From Hyphomonas sp. 34-62-18 (GTDB taxonomy: Bacteria; Pseudomonadota; Alphaproteobacteria; Caulobacterales; Hyphomonadaceae), in contig NZ_NCJT01000009.1 in the NCBI RefSeq assembly GCF_002282565.1, forward strand, positions 1 through 38,260: a stretch of DNA of 38,260 bases, in the 5' to 3' direction. The position numbers and the translations under genes are program-made. The notes beneath the pieces were generated by a model that was given only the letters and a program-made list of their open reading frames with translations, did not search any database and was not told the DNA's origin. Of the stretch, positions 20,608 to 31,256 are shown piece after piece. Within the stretch, counting starts at the first letter, position 1. Every line of letters begins with the position of its first letter.

Positions 20608-22068
20608 ATGTCATCCCGACTTTCAGGAATTCTCGACCAGGCGGCGGGCAAACGCGTCCTCTGCATTGGCGACATTATGCTCGACCGGTTCATCTATGGT
20701 GCCGTTGAACGCATTTCTCCTGAAGCGCCCGTGCCCGTTCTGCGCTACAGTCGCGATGCCGCCATGCCGGGTGGGGCGGCCAATGTTGCCCGAAACCTCA
20801 GCTCTCTTGGCCTCCTGCCGGTCCTCATCGGCGCGCGCGGTGATGACGAGGCGGGCAGGGAGCTCCTGTCGACATTTGCACAGGATGCGCGCATTTCAGA
20901 TCGCCTGGTGACCCTTGAAGGCCGCCCTACGACCCTGAAAAGCCGCTTTGTTGCCGGTGGTCACCAGCTGTTGCGCGTGGATACGGAAAACACAGCCCCT
21001 ATCAGCGAGGCGACAGAAAACGAGCTGATCAAGATCATTGCTGAAGAGGCCGCAGGCGTCGCCGTCATCGTCATATCCGACTATGCCAAGGGTCTCCTCA
21101 CAAACCGCCTCCTGGAAGCGATCCTCAATTTAGCCGGGGACCACACCATACCGGTCATTGCCGACCCCAAGGGCAGGGACTTCGCCCGCTATGGCAAGGT
21201 CGACATTCTCAAGCCTAACGCATCTGAACTCGCCGCCGCCACTGGTGCCAGCGTATCCACGGATGAAGAGGCGGCATGGGCTCTTCACCGCGCTTTGGAT
21301 GTTCTCCCGGCCAAGGCGGTCGTCGTAACGCGTGCAGCAAGGGGCATTTCCTTCATGGGGCAGGATCGCAAGGTTCACCATGAAGCCGGGCGGGCACGGG
21401 AAGTGTTTGACGTGTCTGGCGCCGGCGATACCAGCCTCGCTGCGCTGGCGGCAGCAATCGCAGGCGGCGGCACACTGGCAGAAGCCGTAAGTCTGGCCAT
21501 CGCGGCGTCTGGCATCGCAGTCGGAAAGGCTGGCACTGCAACAGTCACAACAGAAGAAGTGAAAGCCGCATTGACGGAATGTGGTCCTGTGGGCCGCGCG
21601 GGAGTTCTGCCGATTGACGCCATGATCGGTCAGGCCGAGCGGTGGCGCGCCGCGGGTTTGCGAATCGGGTTCACCAATGGCTGCTTCGATATCCTGCATC
21701 CGGGGCATATCCGCGGGATCGAGCAGGCCCGGTTACATTGCGACCGCCTGATCGTCGGCTTGAACTCCGATGCGTCGGTCAAGCGTCTGAAAGGGCCTCA
21801 ACGCCCGATAAATTCAGAGCAGGCCCGCGCCGAAGTTCTCGCCGCGCTCGGTGCCGTGGATGGCGTCACGATTTTCGACACGGATACGCCCCTGGAAGTT
21901 ATCGCGGCGCTGAAGCCCGACGTCCTGGTGAAAGGTGGCGACTACACGAAGGAGACGGTTGTCGGCGCTGACATCGTTGAGGCCCGGGGGGGTGAAGTGG
22001 TCATCGTGCCCCTGGTTCCCGGGCATTCCACGACAGCCACCATCGCGCGGAGCAATAGCGGCGCCTGA
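20608..22068 (+). CDS. hldE: Bifunctional heptose-7-phosphate kinase / heptose-1-phosphate adenylyltransferase
   Basis: HldE catalyses two steps of ADP-heptose synthesis for the LPS inner core. The 486-residue protein has a PfkB/ribokinase-type kinase domain (about 1-320) with G-G-A-A-N-V-A at 55-61 and the catalytic G-A-G-D loop at 271-274. The nucleotidylyltransferase domain (about 340-480) has T-N-G-C-F-D and H-P-G-H at 364-367. Both halves look intact. A CCGGAGG ribosome site precedes the ATG. It is divergent from phrB across a 153-bp intergenic region and is followed by the convergent hspQ 16 bp after its stop. Confidence 0.96.
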   Translation: MSSRLSGILDQAAGKRVLCIGDIMLDRFIYGAVERISPEAPVPVLRYSRDAAMPGGAANVARNLSSLGLLPVLIGARGDDEAGRELLSTFAQDARISDRLVTLEGRPTTLKSRFVAGGHQLLRVDTENTAPISEATENELIKIIAEEAAGVAVIVISDYAKGLLTNRLLEAILNLAGDHTIPVIADPKGRDFARYGKVDILKPNASELAAATGASVSTDEEAAWALHRALDVLPAKAVVVTRAARGISFMGQDRKVHHEAGRAREVFDVSGAGDTSLAALAAAIAGGGTLAEAVSLAIAASGIAVGKAGTATVTTEEVKAALTECGPVGRAGVLPIDAMIGQAERWRAAGLRIGFTNGCFDILHPGHIRGIEQARLHCDRLIVGLNSDASVKRLKGPQRPINSEQARAEVLAALGAVDGVTIFDTDTPLEVIAALKPDVLVKGGDYTKETVVGADIVEARGGEVVIVPLVPGHSTTATIARSNSGA

Positions 22069-22084
22069 CTGGGATCGGAACCCC

Positions 22085-22537
22085 TCAATTGGTCGCGTGT
22101 TTCTTGAGCTCGTAGGTGCCTTTACCGGTCATCGTGAACCATTCCGGGATGTCGGGATGGCTCAGCGGCACATCGGAATCATCAGGGATGAGGTTCTGCT
22201 CGGACACATAGGCAATGTAGTGGGTTCGGTCATTCTCAGCGAAGAGATGATAGAAGGGCTGATCCTTGCGGGGCCGCACCTCCTCAGGGATCGATTCATA
22301 CCATTCTTCGGTGTTCGCAAACTGCGGATCGACGTCGAAGATCACACCCCGGAACGGGAACAGCTTGTGGCGCACAACCTGCCCGATCTGGAACCGGGCC
22401 TCGTGCCGGGAAATGGCATTGTAAAAGTAGTTCGTATCGACGGGATCGGTCAGCAAAAGCGGCTCTGCTTCCGCCGGGCGCCCCCGCTTACGGAAGATTT
22501 TCTTCAACCATGCGGTTTGGCCGCGTCTACTGGTCAT
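22085..22537 (-). CDS. hspQ: HspQ-type heat shock / YccV-like protein with N-terminal extension
   Basis: HspQ (hemimethylated-DNA-binding/YccV-like fold) is known in enterobacteria as a heat-induced factor that promotes degradation of DnaA and modulates Lon specificity. The core domain starts near residue 48 with R-F-x-I-G-Q-V-V-R-H and continues through G-V-I-F-D-V-D-P and the P-F-Y-H-L-F segment. I use ATG 22537 because AGGAGA lies 6-7 nt upstream. This gives 150 residues, with about 47 more at the N-terminus than E. coli HspQ (105); the extension is basic and contains W-L-K-K-I-F-R-K. It converges on hldE and diverges from ppx. Confidence 0.88.
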   Translation of the reverse strand: MTSRRGQTAWLKKIFRKRGRPAEAEPLLLTDPVDTNYFYNAISRHEARFQIGQVVRHKLFPFRGVIFDVDPQFANTEEWYESIPEEVRPRKDQPFYHLFAENDRTHYIAYVSEQNLIPDDSDVPLSHPDIPEWFTMTGKGTYELKKHATN

Positions 22538-22588
22538 TTTTATCTCCTGTGATAGACATTGCCTCAAGTTTTCCATTCGGGCCACACC

Positions 22589-23695
22589 ATGGCTGACAAA
22601 AAAGACAGGGGAGGGCCGCCCAGACGCGCGCAGGCCCGCCCCACCACCAGCCGTCCGCTCTATGCAGCGGTCGACCTGGGCACCAACAATTGCCGCCTGC
22701 TGGTGGCAGAGCCGCGGGGGCAGACCTTTCGGGTTGTGGACTCGCATTCTCAAATTGCACGATTAGGGGAGGGGCTGCACGATACCGGCCGCCTCTCCGA
22801 AGCGGCGATCGAGCGGGCGCTCGACGCGCTGCACGTTATCCGCCGGAAGCTGCGCCACCATGGCGTCGGCCGCGTGAGATGCATCGCGACCGAGGCATGC
22901 CGAAAAGCCGAAAACGGCGCTGAGTTCATCCAGAGGGTGCATTCCGAAACGGGCCTCACCTTCAAAGTCATCGGCGCCAAGGAAGAAGCGAGGCTGGCCA
23001 CTATCGGCTGTCACGATCTGCTCGTTGCCCCGGCGAAGTCCGTGCTCGTGGTGGATATCGGCGGCGGCTCAACTGAGCTGTCCCTCCTCGATGCGGAAAT
23101 GACGCGCGGGCATGGCCTAAAAGGGATGCTGAACCGCGCGCCAATCATTGACTGGACCAGCCTCAAGATGGGCGTCGTCACCATGAGCGACGCCTTCCGC
23201 GAGCATGACGAAACAGAGGGATGGCCGCTCATGCTGGCACGCGCGCGGGAAATCGTCGCCGCCTGGCCGGGCCTTGCAGCGGTGCAGGAACGCCTTGCCG
23301 CAGATGAAGGCTATCTCATCGGCACATCCGGTACGGTGACCTGTCTCGCCGGCGTTCACCTGAAGTTGGACCGGTATCGCCGCGATAAGGTCGACGGGGC
23401 CTGGATGAGCCGCGATGAGGGCAGCGCAACGATAGAGCTCTTGCGGGAACTTGGCGTCGCGGGCCGGGCCAAGCTACCGACCATCGGTGAAGAGCGCGCC
23501 CCCCTTATGCTTGCCGGCTGTTCGATCATGCAGGCTGTTTGGGAAGCCTTTGAAGGCACTCGTCTGCGCGTGGCGGACCGGGGTCTGCGTGAGGGACTTT
23601 TGCTGTCGATGATGTATGGTCAACCCAGAAATCGCAACCGCCGCCGCAAAGGGCGCGGTGGCCGCGCCAGCCCCCAGGAGGCTCCAAATGAGTGA
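22589..23695 (+). CDS. ppx: Ppx/GppA phosphatase (exopolyphosphatase-like)
   Basis: This family of the ASKHA ATPase fold hydrolyses polyphosphate or pppGpp. The 368-residue product has the phosphate-1 loop D-L-G-T-N-N-C-R-L-L near residue 30 and the phosphate-2 motif V-V-D-I-G-G-G-S-T-E near 160. It is short like other alphaproteobacterial Ppx1-type proteins and lacks the C-terminal HD-like domain of E. coli Ppx, ending in a basic R/K/G-rich tail. The ATG at 22589 is preferred to a TTG ten codons earlier. The stop overlaps the rlmE start region by 8 bp. Confidence 0.92.
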   Translation: MADKKDRGGPPRRAQARPTTSRPLYAAVDLGTNNCRLLVAEPRGQTFRVVDSHSQIARLGEGLHDTGRLSEAAIERALDALHVIRRKLRHHGVGRVRCIATEACRKAENGAEFIQRVHSETGLTFKVIGAKEEARLATIGCHDLLVAPAKSVLVVDIGGGSTELSLLDAEMTRGHGLKGMLNRAPIIDWTSLKMGVVTMSDAFREHDETEGWPLMLARAREIVAAWPGLAAVQERLAADEGYLIGTSGTVTCLAGVHLKLDRYRRDKVDGAWMSRDEGSATIELLRELGVAGRAKLPTIGEERAPLMLAGCSIMQAVWEAFEGTRLRVADRGLREGLLLSMMYGQPRNRNRRRKGRGGRASPQEAPNE

Positions 23696-24392
23696 CGACG
23701 ACAGGCGGCGGTGGAAAGGTCCGGGTCCGGATAAACAGGATTCCGGCCGCCGCGCCACCGAGCGCAAGGTCATTGCGCGAAACGCCCGCACGGAAAGCTC
23801 CAAACGCTGGATCGAGCGCCAGCTTCAGGATCCTTATGTCCGGAAGGCAAAGGAGGAGGGCTATCGCTCGCGCGCCTCTTACAAGCTTCTGGAAATCGAC
23901 GAGACCGCCAAAATACTCCGCAAGGGTCAGCGCGTTGTCGACCTGGGCTGCGCGCCGGGGGGGTGGATCCAGGTCGCTCTGCAGAAAGGTGCCGCAGAAG
24001 TTGTCGGGATCGACCTTTTGCCGCTGGTGCCGATAGAGGGTGCTCTGATCATTGAGGGCGATGTCAACAATCCGGACGATGTCGAGAAAATGCTGGCCGG
24101 CCTTTCAGGGCCGCCAGACCTCGTCCTTTCCGACATGGCTGCGAACACTACCGGCCACAAGCAGACGGATCACCTGCGCACCGTTGCGCTCGTGGAAATG
24201 GCTGTGGCCTTTGCAATCGAGCATTTGGCCGAAGGCGGATCATTTTGTGCAAAGGTGTTTCAAGGCGGTGCCACCAAGGATGTGCTCGACCAGCTCAAAC
24301 AGCACTTCCGCGCAGTGAAGCACATCAAGCCCGCCGCCAGTCGCGCCGGCAGCCCTGAAATCTACGTCGTCGCCAAAGGCTTCCGTAAATAG
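23688..24392 (+). CDS. rlmE: 23S rRNA (uridine-2'-O)-methyltransferase RlmE (FtsJ/RrmJ)
   Basis: RlmE methylates U2552 in the A-loop of 23S rRNA and helps late 50S assembly. The 234-residue protein has the K-D-K-E catalytic tetrad of the family: Lys66 in R-A-S-Y-K-L, Asp149 in L-S-D-M-A, Lys189 in C-A-K-V-F and Glu224 in S-P-E-I-Y. The SAM-binding loop is D-L-G-C-A-P-G-G at 85-92. The start lies within the last codons of ppx (8-bp overlap) and has an AGGAGG site a few nt upstream, so the two genes are translationally coupled. Confidence 0.96.
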   Translation: MSDDDRRRWKGPGPDKQDSGRRATERKVIARNARTESSKRWIERQLQDPYVRKAKEEGYRSRASYKLLEIDETAKILRKGQRVVDLGCAPGGWIQVALQKGAAEVVGIDLLPLVPIEGALIIEGDVNNPDDVEKMLAGLSGPPDLVLSDMAANTTGHKQTDHLRTVALVEMAVAFAIEHLAEGGSFCAKVFQGGATKDVLDQLKQHFRAVKHIKPAASRAGSPEIYVVAKGFRK

Positions 24393-24446
24393 CGGCGCCG
24401 GTCATACCCAGCTGAAGTACACCATAAGATAGAAGAGGGGAAAGAA

Positions 24447-24857
24447 ATGCATCTGTTAGGCGGCTGCTATTGCGGAAATGTCCGTTACGAGGTTGAGGGG
24501 GAGCCACTTATGCGGGCCCGGTGCCACTGCCGTGAGTGTCAATATTTTACCGGCGGGGAAGGGAACGACTTCATTGCCATGCCGAAAGCGGGGTTCCGGT
24601 TCACAAAAGGCGCGCCCAAAGGGTACACGCGGCCCGATTTTCCTGGCGCTGCTACCCGCGAGTTTTGCCCCGACTGCGGAACACCCTTGCTTACAAGGTC
24701 ACCGGCCCTTCCGGGCGCCTTGATCCTCAAGGTCGGCAGCCTGGATGACCCCGCTGCATTCGAAGGCCCGCAAATTATCCTTCAGACGGCCGATGCTCAG
24801 CCCTATCACCACATTCCGGAAGGCGTACGGGCTTTTCCGCGCTTTCCAGGAATGTGA
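24447..24857 (+). CDS. GFA-fold (glutathione-dependent formaldehyde-activating/CENP-V) zinc protein
   Basis: The 136-residue product is a small zinc-binding protein of the GFA/CENP-V superfamily. The metal ligands are visible: Cys7 and Cys9 in G-G-C-Y-C-G, Cys26, Cys28 and Cys31 in C-H-C-R-E-C, and Cys74 and Cys77 in F-C-P-D-C-G. Members are often annotated as S-(hydroxymethyl)glutathione synthases, but most have no proven activity, so a formaldehyde role should not be assumed. A purine-rich ribosome site (GAGGGGAAAG) precedes the ATG. It lies between rlmE and guaB in the same direction with no obvious functional link. Confidence 0.9.
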   Translation: MHLLGGCYCGNVRYEVEGEPLMRARCHCRECQYFTGGEGNDFIAMPKAGFRFTKGAPKGYTRPDFPGAATREFCPDCGTPLLTRSPALPGALILKVGSLDDPAAFEGPQIILQTADAQPYHHIPEGVRAFPRFPGM

Positions 24858-24897
24858 TCGCAAAGTCAGCATGAGGGGACTTCACAATCCTTCGCGA

Positions 24898-26388
<1,491 letters not shown>

Positions 26389-26391
26389 TCT

Positions 26392-27009
26392 TCAAATCGC
26401 TTCCTGCGCCTTCGGCTCCCGCCACATTGCTTCCAGCGGCGGGGCGCCGGGGCCGGGCTCGAACAGCTTCATCCGTTCAAAGCCGTGGCTCATATAGAAG
26501 CCCGTGTTCGCCGGATTGGAGTTCTCCAGATAACAGGGCATGCCTGCCTTGTCGGCGGCGGCAAGGGCAGGGGCGATCAGCAGCTTGCCCAGGCCTTTGC
26601 CGCGCTCTGCCTTTCGCGTGCCTATGGTGAAGAGGTAAAGGTGACGCTCCTTGGGATGTTCCCGCGCCATGGTCTCGCCCGCCGTCAGTGCGCGCTTGGC
26701 GGCGCCCTTCGAACCCTTTTGCATCAGCGTCCAGACCAGCCCAAGCGTGGCCAAAGTACCAAGCTCCCTCCGCCGGTCAGACAGGCACCACATCGTCGCG
26801 CCGCGGTCGCCCGCCAGATGGCAAATACCGTTCGGAAGATAGAGATGCTTCGCCAGCTGCGAGAAGACCGGCGTCAGAGCCCCGGTATTGCCAAATATCC
26901 AGAGGTTCACCGGATCCTCGGCGAAAGCCTCCCCGGTAATATCGCCAAGGCGCCGCCAGTCTGAAGCGGTTGCGTCGCGCACACCCTCCGGCAAGCGAAT
27001 CTCCAGCAT
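26392..27009 (-). CDS. GNAT family N-acetyltransferase
   Basis: The product is a 205-residue GNAT-fold acyltransferase. The acetyl-CoA pyrophosphate-binding segment is visible near residue 130 as L-F-T-I-G-T, followed by the R-G-K-G-L-G loop. The C-terminal part has the N-x-A-N-x-x-F-Y-x-x-x-G-F-E pattern typical of the family. The ATG at 27009, preceded by AAAGGG, is chosen over one 15 codons upstream (27054), which adds residues outside the domain. The substrate cannot be told. It is convergent with guaB (3 bp between the stops) and divergent from rsmB. Confidence 0.87.
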   Translation of the reverse strand: MLEIRLPEGVRDATASDWRRLGDITGEAFAEDPVNLWIFGNTGALTPVFSQLAKHLYLPNGICHLAGDRGATMWCLSDRRRELGTLATLGLVWTLMQKGSKGAAKRALTAGETMAREHPKERHLYLFTIGTRKAERGKGLGKLLIAPALAAADKAGMPCYLENSNPANTGFYMSHGFERMKLFEPGPGAPPLEAMWREPKAQEAI

Positions 27010-27083
27010 GTTCAGCCCTTTGCTGTTCCCTATGGCGTCATAGGACGCTAACACCCACGCTTTCGCAACCGGAGAGCCGACAC

Positions 27084-28391
27084 ATGCGCAATGGCGGACG
27101 CATCAGCGCAGCGATTTCAGTCCTGACGGACGTGCTGCAACGGCATCAACCGGTGAAGATTGCCGTGCGCGACTGGGGCAAGCGGGCCCGTTACGCCGGC
27201 TCCAAGGATCGCGCCTGGGTGTCCGGCCTCGTGCTGGACGCGCTCCGCCGCCGCAACTCCACCGCTCACCATATGGGCAATGATGATCCCCGGTCCCTGG
27301 TATTCGGCACGCTCCGATTTGCCTGGGACTGGCCCGCCCGCGACATTGAGCAGGCCTGTTATGACGATCATGGTCCGACGCCGCTGACGAATGCGGAGCG
27401 CGACGCGCTCATCATGGCGCCCGATCCTGCCGCGCCGATCCATGTTCAGGGCGATTTCCCCGAATGGCTAACACCCCATATGGAGCGTGTGTTCGGGCCA
27501 GACACGGTGGTTGAAGCTCAGGCCATGGCGGTCCGGGCCGATGTAGACCTGCGGGTAAACACGCTGAAATCAGACGCCGAGAAGGCCGCCCTGCCTTTGA
27601 AATCCGTCCGCGCGGTGCCGTCAAAGCTGCTGGCGAACGCCTACAACATTCCCGCCCGCGACCCCACCGAGCGGGAAGACTCCATCGAAGGAATCCCCGC
27701 TTTCTCCAAAGGCTGGGTCGAGGTGCAGGACGCCGGCAGTCAGATTGCCGCCGCTGCCGCAAATGCCAAACCGGGCGAGCAGGTGCTGGACTATTGCGCC
27801 GGGGGCGGGGGCAAAACCCTGGCGCTCGCCGCCCAGATGCAGGGCACGGGTCAAATTTACGCCTATGACATTGACGGCAAACGTCTCTCCGCGCTCGTGC
27901 CGCGCCTCAAACGCTCCGGCGCCCACAATGTTCAACTCGTCCACCCCAGCGAAGGCACCAGCCTCGATCCGCTCGTCGGTCAGATGGACCTCGTCTTTGT
28001 CGATGCGCCTTGCACAGGAACCGGAACCTGGCGCCGCAAGCCCGATTCCAAATGGCGCGTGAAACCTGCTCAGCTGGCCAAGCGCATCGATGACCAGCGC
28101 CAGATTCTCGCCGAAGCGGCCAATTACGTAAAGCCTGGCGGACGCCTGCTTTACGCAACCTGCTCATTCCTGATTGAGGAAGATGAGGATCGCGTTGCTG
28201 AGTTTCTGTCGGCAGACAAACGCTTCCGTGAAGAGGATGCCGCAGAAGCCGCAATCGCTTCCGGCCTGCTGACCGATCACGGCGCCACAATCGTCCGCAA
28301 ATTCCGCGGCCCCACCGGCAGCGTGCGTCTCACGCCGCGCCGCGCCGGCACGGATGGCTTCTTCTTCGCCTTGCTCCGCCGCGAGACTTGA
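27084..28391 (+). CDS. rsmB: RsmB/NOP family 16S rRNA (cytosine-5) methyltransferase-like protein
   Basis: This SAM-dependent RNA m5C methyltransferase (NOL1/NOP2/Sun family) is probably equivalent to RsmB, which methylates C967 of 16S rRNA. The chosen ATG gives 435 residues. An N-terminal helical, NusB-like region (about 1-130) precedes the Rossmann methyltransferase domain with D-Y-C-A-G-G-G-G-K near 236-244. The two catalytic cysteines are Cys310 in D-A-P-C-T-G-T-G and Cys360 in Y-A-T-C-S-F. Longer in-frame starts exist but overlap the GNAT gene on the other strand. The family call is firm; the exact target base is inferred. Confidence 0.9.
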   Translation: MRNGGRISAAISVLTDVLQRHQPVKIAVRDWGKRARYAGSKDRAWVSGLVLDALRRRNSTAHHMGNDDPRSLVFGTLRFAWDWPARDIEQACYDDHGPTPLTNAERDALIMAPDPAAPIHVQGDFPEWLTPHMERVFGPDTVVEAQAMAVRADVDLRVNTLKSDAEKAALPLKSVRAVPSKLLANAYNIPARDPTEREDSIEGIPAFSKGWVEVQDAGSQIAAAAANAKPGEQVLDYCAGGGGKTLALAAQMQGTGQIYAYDIDGKRLSALVPRLKRSGAHNVQLVHPSEGTSLDPLVGQMDLVFVDAPCTGTGTWRRKPDSKWRVKPAQLAKRIDDQRQILAEAANYVKPGGRLLYATCSFLIEEDEDRVAEFLSADKRFREEDAAEAAIASGLLTDHGATIVRKFRGPTGSVRLTPRRAGTDGFFFALLRRET

Positions 28392-28396
28392 ACCTT

Positions 28397-29473
28397 TCAG
28401 CTCTCCCGCATCGCGGCATCGCCTGAATATTCGACGATGGCGCCGATGAGCGCCGCAATCTGCTCCTGCTCCTGTACGGTAATCTCTGGCCGCCAGAAAT
28501 CGAACAGAAGCACCACACGCTCCTCTGAGGCTTCATTCTTGGCCTCATGTTCGATCGTGTCATCAAACACGACGAGCTTGCCCTCCTGCCAGTGATGCAC
28601 CTCATTGCCGACACGAAGCCAGGCAGGGCCCGGCACCAGGAGCGGCAGATGACCAATCAGCCGTGTGTTCACAAGACCGGTATGAGCCGGGATGTGCGCC
28701 CCGGGCTTCAGCCTCGAAAACAAGACGGAGGGCGCCCGGCCGGGAAGGAAATCCAAAGGTACATTCTCAAAGGCAGCCGCCGTCACCGGGCATCGGCGCG
28801 CGTTTTCCTCCACCAACGCGCCATCTTTCCAGATGTAGAAGGCCGACCAGTCGAGGCTCCCTTGCAAGGCGACAGATTGGACGTGCGGCCGCGAATTGTC
28901 TTCCTCCGGCAGGTAGGGCTCGAACGACCCGCTGTCCGACATCACGGCCAGCAGCTCGTTCCGGATCAGATCCGTTTTGGCTTCAAGGTCGCGCGCCCAG
29001 TCAAACAGGGCCGTATCGTAGAACTGAATCTGGGGCAGGCCGGGAAAATAGAACTTCGTGGGCTGCTGCACATAGATCTGCTTTCGGCCCAGCAGGATCT
29101 CCATCGCCTGCCCAAACCGGCCGTCACTGGCCACCCGCGGTACACGGCCCCGCAGAAACGCTTCATAGTCCGCTGCGTACTCCGCCCGTCGTGCGGTCGC
29201 GCGCTGCAGCGCCTGTTTGATCCCTTCGGGGATGGAGGCCGGGTTGATCTGTCCGGCGAGCCGGAGCGCAATGCCATAGGCATGCCCCGCCTCGCCTTTT
29301 TGGCCGGCTGCATGCTGCGCGTCGGCCAGGAAAAGGATCAACCCAATATCCCTGGGCGCCTGCTGGAGCGCCAGACTGAGCGCAGCAACGGCGTCTTTGG
29401 GGTTTCCGCCAGGCTGCAAGGCGCGGCGTGCGGTGTCGATCAGTTGCGGAACGGTCTGGAACGGTGTGGTCAT
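28397..29473 (-). CDS. Aspartyl/asparaginyl beta-hydroxylase family dioxygenase with TPR-like N-terminus
   Basis: This is an Fe(II)/2-oxoglutarate dioxygenase of the AspH type. The catalytic domain occupies about residues 170-335, with iron ligands His264 (I-P-A-H-T-G) and His309 (D-D-T-I-E-H-E) and the 2-oxoglutarate-binding Arg319. Their spacing (45 and 10 residues) matches mammalian AspH, which also lacks the usual carboxylate ligand. The first 110 residues are alanine-rich helices resembling TPR repeats, a common arrangement in this family. Bacterial members modify proteins or lipid A acyl chains, and the substrate here is unknown. It ends 5 bp after convergent rsmB and is divergent from guaA. 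Confidence 0.88.
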   Translation of the reverse strand: MTTPFQTVPQLIDTARRALQPGGNPKDAVAALSLALQQAPRDIGLILFLADAQHAAGQKGEAGHAYGIALRLAGQINPASIPEGIKQALQRATARRAEYAADYEAFLRGRVPRVASDGRFGQAMEILLGRKQIYVQQPTKFYFPGLPQIQFYDTALFDWARDLEAKTDLIRNELLAVMSDSGSFEPYLPEEDNSRPHVQSVALQGSLDWSAFYIWKDGALVEENARRCPVTAAAFENVPLDFLPGRAPSVLFSRLKPGAHIPAHTGLVNTRLIGHLPLLVPGPAWLRVGNEVHHWQEGKLVVFDDTIEHEAKNEASEERVVLLFDFWRPEITVQEQEQIAALIGAIVEYSGDAAMRES

Positions 29474-29561
29474 GCTACCTAGCTAATGCGTTCCTGCCCA
29501 AATAGGCAAATGCTGCCTCTCTCAGCCTTTCGCAGCGGCGAAAGCCCCGCTAATAGGGGCC

Positions 29562-31142
29562 ATGACACAGCAAGCCGATTCCGCCTCAACCTCCCACGAA
29601 CGCGTCCTGATCGTCGATTTCGGCAGTCAGGTGACCCAGCTGATCGCCCGTCGCCTGCGCGAAAGCGGCGTCTATTGCGAGATCCACCCCTTCAACAAGG
29701 TCGATGGCGCCTTCCTGAAGGCGTATCACCCTCAGGCGATCATCCTCTCGGGCGGGCCGGCCAGCGTCACCTGGAAAGACGCGCCGCTCGCCGATCAGGC
29801 GATTTTCGACAGCGGCCTTCCCATCCTCGGCATTTGCTACGGCCAGCAAGTCATGATGCACCAGCTCGGCGGCCGTGTGGAAAGCGGCACCAGCCGCGAG
29901 TTTGGCCGCGCCTTTATCGAGCCTGTCCAGGATGATCCGATCCTCGAGGGCCTGTTCGAGGGCGGCAATTCCGAACAGGTCTGGATGAGCCATGGTGACC
30001 ATGTGGCAGACATGGCCCCAGGTTTCGGCGTCATCGCCCGGTCACCCGGCGCGCCCTTTGCGGTTATCGCGGATCCGGAGCGGAAATTCTACGGCACACA
30101 ATTCCATCCGGAAGTCGTGCACACCACCCACGGCGCCCGCCTTCTGCGCAACTTCACGCACGGGGTCGCAGGCCTCAAGGGTGATTGGACCATGGCCGCC
30201 TACCGCGCCGAAGCCATTGAAAAGATCCGTGCGCAAGTGGGCAAGGGCAGGGTGATCTGCGGCCTTTCCGGCGGCGTGGATTCTTCAGTGGCCGCCGTTC
30301 TTATCCATGAGGCCATCGGCGACCAACTCACCTGCGTTTACGTCGACCACGGACTGATGCGCGCCGGCGAAAGCGAGCAGGTCGTCAGCCTCTTCCGCGA
30401 ACACTACAACATCCCGCTGGTCCACGTGGATGCGTCAGAGCTGTTCCTAAGCCAGCTGGATGGCGTGACGGACCCGGAGAAAAAGCGCAAGATCATCGGC
30501 GCCCTGTTCATTGACGTATTCGATGCCGAAGCCAGCAAGATTGGCGGGGCGGACTTCCTCGCCCAAGGCACTCTCTATCCGGACGTTATTGAAAGCGTCT
30601 CCGCCATCGGCGGCCCTTCGGTCACGATCAAGAGCCATCACAATGTCGGCGGCCTCCCAGCACGGATGAAAATGAAACTGGTTGAGCCGCTGCGCGAGCT
30701 CTTCAAGGACGAGGTACGCGCCCTCGGCCGCGAACTTGGCTTGCCCGAAGCGTTTGTCGGCCGTCATCCATTCCCTGGTCCCGGCCTCGCCATTCGCATT
30801 CCCGGCGCCATCACTCGCGAAAAAGCAGACACGCTGCGCAAGGCCGACGCGATCTATATTGAGGAGATCCGCAAGGCGGGTCTCTATGATGAAATCTGGC
30901 AGGCATTCAGCGTCCTGCTGCCCGTCAACACTGTCGGCGTCATGGGGGACGAGCGCACCTATGAGGCCGTGCTGGCCCTTCGCGCCGTGACGTCTACAGA
31001 TGGTATGACGGCGGATTATTATCCGTTCGAACATGCCTTCCTCGGTCGGGTGGCCACACGGATCATCAATGAGGTGAAGGGTGTCAACCGCGTCGTCTAT
31101 GACGTGACATCCAAACCCCCCGGCACCATCGAGTGGGAATGA
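29562..31142 (+). CDS. guaA: GMP synthase (glutamine-hydrolysing)
   Basis: GuaA converts XMP to GMP using glutamine and ATP. The 526-residue protein has an N-terminal class I amidotransferase domain (Cys92 in G-I-C-Y-G-Q-Q, His182 and Glu184 in F-H-P-E-V), an ATP-pyrophosphatase domain with the P-loop S-G-G-V-D-S at 236-241, and the dimerisation domain ending in the conserved K-P-P-G-T-I-E-W-E. The gene is intact, but the 3' end is also a known insertion hotspot for integrative elements, and an integrase gene begins 295 bp downstream. The final codons may therefore be an attachment-site copy supplied by the element. Confidence 0.98.
   Translation: MTQQADSASTSHERVLIVDFGSQVTQLIARRLRESGVYCEIHPFNKVDGAFLKAYHPQAIILSGGPASVTWKDAPLADQAIFDSGLPILGICYGQQVMMHQLGGRVESGTSREFGRAFIEPVQDDPILEGLFEGGNSEQVWMSHGDHVADMAPGFGVIARSPGAPFAVIADPERKFYGTQFHPEVVHTTHGARLLRNFTHGVAGLKGDWTMAAYRAEAIEKIRAQVGKGRVICGLSGGVDSSVAAVLIHEAIGDQLTCVYVDHGLMRAGESEQVVSLFREHYNIPLVHVDASELFLSQLDGVTDPEKKRKIIGALFIDVFDAEASKIGGADFLAQGTLYPDVIESVSAIGGPSVTIKSHHNVGGLPARMKMKLVEPLRELFKDEVRALGRELGLPEAFVGRHPFPGPGLAIRIPGAITREKADTLRKADAIYIEEIRKAGLYDEIWQAFSVLLPVNTVGVMGDERTYEAVLALRAVTSTDGMTADYYPFEHAFLGRVATRIINEVKGVNRVVYDVTSKPPGTIEWE
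31122..31142. other. Candidate attachment site (attL) in the guaA 3' end
   Basis: The last 21 bp of guaA border the accessory region. Elements that use guaA as target normally recombine within its last codons and keep the gene intact. No second copy of this segment is in the window, so the exact core cannot be fixed; the partner site would lie beyond the right edge. The call rests on the adjacency of an integrase gene and the known hotspot. Confidence 0.4.
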
Positions 31143-31201
31143 TTCCGCGTCACTCTCAGACTATCGCGATCGATCAATAAATTCAACAAATTCAATAGCT
31201 T

Positions 31202-31224
31202 GATACCGATTTTCGTTCGGTATC
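31202..31224. repeat. 8-bp inverted repeat with 7-bp spacer
   Basis: GATACCGA (31202-31209) and its exact reverse complement TCGGTATC (31217-31224) are separated by 7 bp. This arm-spacer-arm geometry is like a tyrosine-recombinase core site, and it lies between guaA and the integrase gene. It could also be a hairpin behind guaA; no T-run follows it. Confidence 0.55.
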
Positions 31225-31256
31225 TATCGCCCTCTATCGCGGGCCAACGGGACATT

